NCBI GenBank assembly: GCA_964400875.1
Contig: CAYNWK010000186.1
Location: 1 to 8,517, forward strand
Reading direction: 5' to 3'
Source of the DNA: CAYNWK01 sp964400875
Lineage (GTDB): Bacteria > Chloroflexota > Anaerolineae > Anaerolineales > UBA4823
DNA: 8,517 nt
A model generated the notes under the pieces. That model worked only from the letters and a program-made list of their open reading frames with translations, did no database searches and was not told where the DNA came from. The position numbers and the translations under genes were made by a program. This document shows positions 6,551 through 8,517 of the stretch, piece by piece (position 1 is the stretch's first letter; the number at the start of each line of letters is the position of its first letter).

Positions 6551-7599
6551 TGGAAACCAAGCAGCCTTTGAAACTCGAAGCCGCACGCGCCGCCCGTTAC
6601 TTGATCCCCTTGATCTTGCTTGGCCTGGCTGTACACCTGATCCTGCCTCAAATTGCTTCGCTCAAGTCTTCGTATCAGGTTATCAAGAATATGATCATCT
6701 GGGCGGTGGCGCTGGCTGTCATCGCTCAGGCCGCCAGTTATTTAGGCAGTGGGTATCTTTTAAAATCCCTGGTTCAACTTTCGGGCAGCTCGCTTTCTGT
6801 GCTGAGTGGAACGATAATAACGCTTGCCGGCGCCAGTTTTGGCATGGTTGCTGGCGGTATGGTAGGCAGTTCGGCAGCGATCTATCGCTGGATGCAGAAG
6901 GAGAAAGTCTCCCCTGACGCGGCTACCCTGGCGGGTACTATCCCGGCATTGTTCAACAACCTAGTCCTGGTGTTGGTCTCTCTCGTGGGGTTAGTTCACT
7001 TGCTGATCGTTCATCAGCTTTCCAGCCTGCAGGCGATCAGCTTTGCGTTAATTTTGATCCTTCTCATGAGCCTGATCGGCATGTTGATATGGGGGCTGCG
7101 CCGACGCGAGGCCCTGATGAGCCTTATCGACAAGCTAGGCAGCCGCTGGGCCAGATTCCGTCATCGGGAATACCAACCCCAGAGCATCAAGGGGTTGACG
7201 AACAGCCTGTTCGACGCCACGGACACCCTCCTGGCGGGAGGTTGGCGGGAACCCCTGCTGGGCGCTGCGCTCAACGTGGTTTTCGATATGCTGACTCTTT
7301 ACTTTCTCTTTATCGCGGCCCGGCATCCCGTCGGTCTGGGGGTATTGCTGACCGGCTACGGACTTCCTTTGCTGATCGGCAAAATGGCCTTCATGATACC
7401 CGGAGGCGTGGGGGTAATTGAAAGCACGATGGCCGCGCTCTATGCTGGATTAGGCGTGCCCACTTCGGTGACCGTGGTGGTTGTGCTGGTCTATCGCATT
7501 TTATCTTTTTGGTTGCCGCTGTTGGTTGGATTTCCGCTGATCCTCTTCTTACAACGTTCTGACAACCCGCCCACATTCATGAAAGGAAGCTTGAGATGA
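6550..7599 (+). CDS. LPG-synthase transmembrane-domain protein (UPF0104, flippase-like, MprF N-terminal type)
   Basis: A 349-residue polytopic membrane protein of the lysylphosphatidylglycerol synthase TM region / UPF0104 family (YbhN-like, PF03706-type). The diagnostic C-terminal signature is present: IPGGVGVIES at 283-292, then LGVP (301-304) and VYRILSFWLPLL at 314-325, all strongly conserved in the family. Membrane segments are likely at about 16-34, 48-70, 83-108, 130-154, 160-182, 236-256, 262-281 and 305-335; a basic cytoplasmic stretch lies at 183-214. It has no C-terminal aminoacyl-transferase (DUF2156-type) domain, so it is not a full MprF and would at most move or bind lipids. The start is GTG at 6550, sharing one base with the ATPase stop (TAGTG), with no good Shine-Dalgarno, so it is probably coupled to the ATPase. 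The substrate is unknown; a lipid or lipid-linked intermediate is the family expectation. Confidence 0.85.
   Translation: METKQPLKLEAARAARYLIPLILLGLAVHLILPQIASLKSSYQVIKNMIIWAVALAVIAQAASYLGSGYLLKSLVQLSGSSLSVLSGTIITLAGASFGMVAGGMVGSSAAIYRWMQKEKVSPDAATLAGTIPALFNNLVLVLVSLVGLVHLLIVHQLSSLQAISFALILILLMSLIGMLIWGLRRREALMSLIDKLGSRWARFRHREYQPQSIKGLTNSLFDATDTLLAGGWREPLLGAALNVVFDMLTLYFLFIAARHPVGLGVLLTGYGLPLLIGKMAFMIPGGVGVIESTMAALYAGLGVPTSVTVVVVLVYRILSFWLPLLVGFPLILFLQRSDNPPTFMKGSLR
7582..7587 (+). promoter_or_regulatory. Shine-Dalgarno (AAAGGA) of the alpha/beta hydrolase
   Basis: AAAGGA lies eight bases before the ATG at 7596, inside the end of the preceding gene. It supports the 7596 start together with the four-base ATGA overlap. 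Confidence 0.6.
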
Positions 7600-8492
7600 C
7601 TGCAGCCTCCATCCCCGTTTTCACCAGGCCCGAAGGCGCCGTGGAAACGCTCCAGGCCTATCAGGCCATTTTGGACCAATGGCCCGTCCCCTTCGACGAG
7701 CTGATGGTTCCCACCAGTTTCGGCGAGACCTACGTCATCGCCAGCGGGCCAGAAGGAGCGCCGCCCGTTGTTCTGCTGCATGCCCTGCTGGCCACGGCGG
7801 CCTCCTGGTATCACAACGTGGCTGCCTTGAGCCAGACCTACCGGGTGTATGCGGTTGACGTGATCGGCGAGGGCAATAAAAGCTGCCCGGTAAAACCGAT
7901 CCGGTCGCTCGACGATTTCCTGCAGTGGTTCGTCGAATTGATCGACCAGCTGAAGCTCGACACCCTGTCGCTCGTGGGGAATTCCTACGGCGGCTTCACC
8001 GCGGCGTATTACGCCATGAAGCTGCCGAAGCGCGTCCGCAAGCTGGTCTTGATCGGCCCGGCTGCGACGATCTCCAGGATGACGCCATTCTACATTCACA
8101 TGTTCATCCCCAAGGCGCTCTACGGGTTTTTCCCGAAACTGCCGGGGCAGGAACGGGCCATGCGCCGGAGCGTGAACTGGATGCACGCTGGCCTACCCTG
8201 CGACCCGCTCTGGGAGCCGCTGTTCTACCGCTCGATGGTATACGCAGGCCTGATCAACCAGGTGTTTCCGAGGGTTTATTCCGGAGAGGAGTTCGCCCAG
8301 ATCAAATCGCCGGTGCTGCTCATCCTGGGCGAAAACGAAGTCATCTACAACAAACTACCGCTCGCCATACGCGATGCGCAGAAACTGATCCCGGGCTTAC
8401 AGGTTGAAGTGGTCCCCAAAGCCCACCACGTCGCTGCGCTGGCCCAACCGGAGCTGGTGAACGCGCGCATCTTGCGCTTCCTGGCAGAATAA
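7596..8492 (+). CDS. Alpha/beta hydrolase (AB_hydrolase_1 type)
   Basis: A 298-residue alpha/beta-fold hydrolase, probably cytoplasmic because no signal peptide or membrane segment is seen. The nucleophile elbow is G128-N-S130-Y-G-G, giving Ser130 as the catalytic residue. The catalytic His is most likely H278 in KAHHVAALAQPE, judged by its distance to the following QPE motif. The acid is probably E248 in LGENEVIY, where many relatives have Asp. The oxyanion region reads LLHALLATAASW (60-71), with Ala instead of the usual Gly after His62. AVDVIGEGNKS (86-96) is like the AVDxxGxGxS strand-turn of the fold. A cap region lies at about 160-230. The length is normal. Likely an esterase, lipase or similar carboxylic-ester or C-C hydrolase; the substrate is not readable. 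The gene overlaps the flippase-like gene by four bases (ATGA), so translational coupling is likely and a role on a lipid product of that unit is possible. Confidence 0.88.
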   Translation: MTAASIPVFTRPEGAVETLQAYQAILDQWPVPFDELMVPTSFGETYVIASGPEGAPPVVLLHALLATAASWYHNVAALSQTYRVYAVDVIGEGNKSCPVKPIRSLDDFLQWFVELIDQLKLDTLSLVGNSYGGFTAAYYAMKLPKRVRKLVLIGPAATISRMTPFYIHMFIPKALYGFFPKLPGQERAMRRSVNWMHAGLPCDPLWEPLFYRSMVYAGLINQVFPRVYSGEEFAQIKSPVLLILGENEVIYNKLPLAIRDAQKLIPGLQVEVVPKAHHVAALAQPELVNARILRFLAE

Positions 8493-8517
8493 CCAAGCTT
8501 ACAAACTGGAGTCTAAA
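8493..8517 (+). other. Short 3' tail with no gene or terminator visible
   Basis: The last 25 bases after the hydrolase stop contain no hairpin or T-run. CTGGAG (8506-8511) could be a Shine-Dalgarno for another gene starting just outside the window, so the operon may continue. Confidence 0.3.

Noticed and set aside
7491..8186. Antisense open frame of 231 codons opposite the flippase-like and hydrolase genes
   Set aside because: Its composition (His, Arg, Gln, Gly rich) and lack of any motif mark it as a shadow of the hydrolase gene.

Overview
The window is a bacterial segment of moderately high GC (estimated by eye, not computed). It carries seven genes, all on the + strand, with almost no intergenic space: one partial gene at the left edge and six complete ones. 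No rRNA, tRNA, transposon, CRISPR array or clear terminator is visible. The theme is cell envelope and membrane: two CPBP-type membrane proteases, a GT28/UGT-type glycosyltransferase that probably glycosylates a lipid or small molecule, a lipoprotein-anchored SxxK serine hydrolase, an MgtA-like P-type ATPase, an LPG-synthase-type (flippase-like) membrane protein, and an alpha/beta hydrolase. The combination of families and the style of the proteins resemble Chloroflexota (Anaerolineae-like) or deep Gram-positive genomes. That is an impression from family resemblance and is not proven by the sequence.

Layout. 3-431: C-terminal part of a CPBP protein whose start lies upstream of the window. 476-1684: glycosyltransferase. 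1694-2452: a second, complete CPBP protein. 2478-4010: lipoprotein serine hydrolase with the best Shine-Dalgarno sequence in the window. 4010-6550: P-type ATPase, overlapping the hydrolase stop by one base. 6550-7599: LPG-synthase transmembrane-domain protein with a GTG start overlapping the ATPase stop by one base. 7596-8492: alpha/beta hydrolase overlapping the previous gene by four bases. The largest gap is 44 bases (432-475), so the whole run could be one transcript. The last four genes are joined by stop/start overlaps and are very likely translationally coupled.

How they might work together (inference). The ATPase, the polytopic flippase-like protein and the hydrolase form the tightest unit, suggesting coupled cation transport and lipid handling at the membrane. 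The upstream glycosyltransferase, CPBP proteases and surface-anchored SxxK hydrolase would fit envelope modification or resistance to an envelope-active compound. No gene proves a substrate. The points most worth a second look are the Gln in place of the usual Glu in the TM4 ion-site motif of the ATPase, the Gln in place of Arg in the EExxxR motif of the first CPBP protein, and the conserved-looking operon itself.
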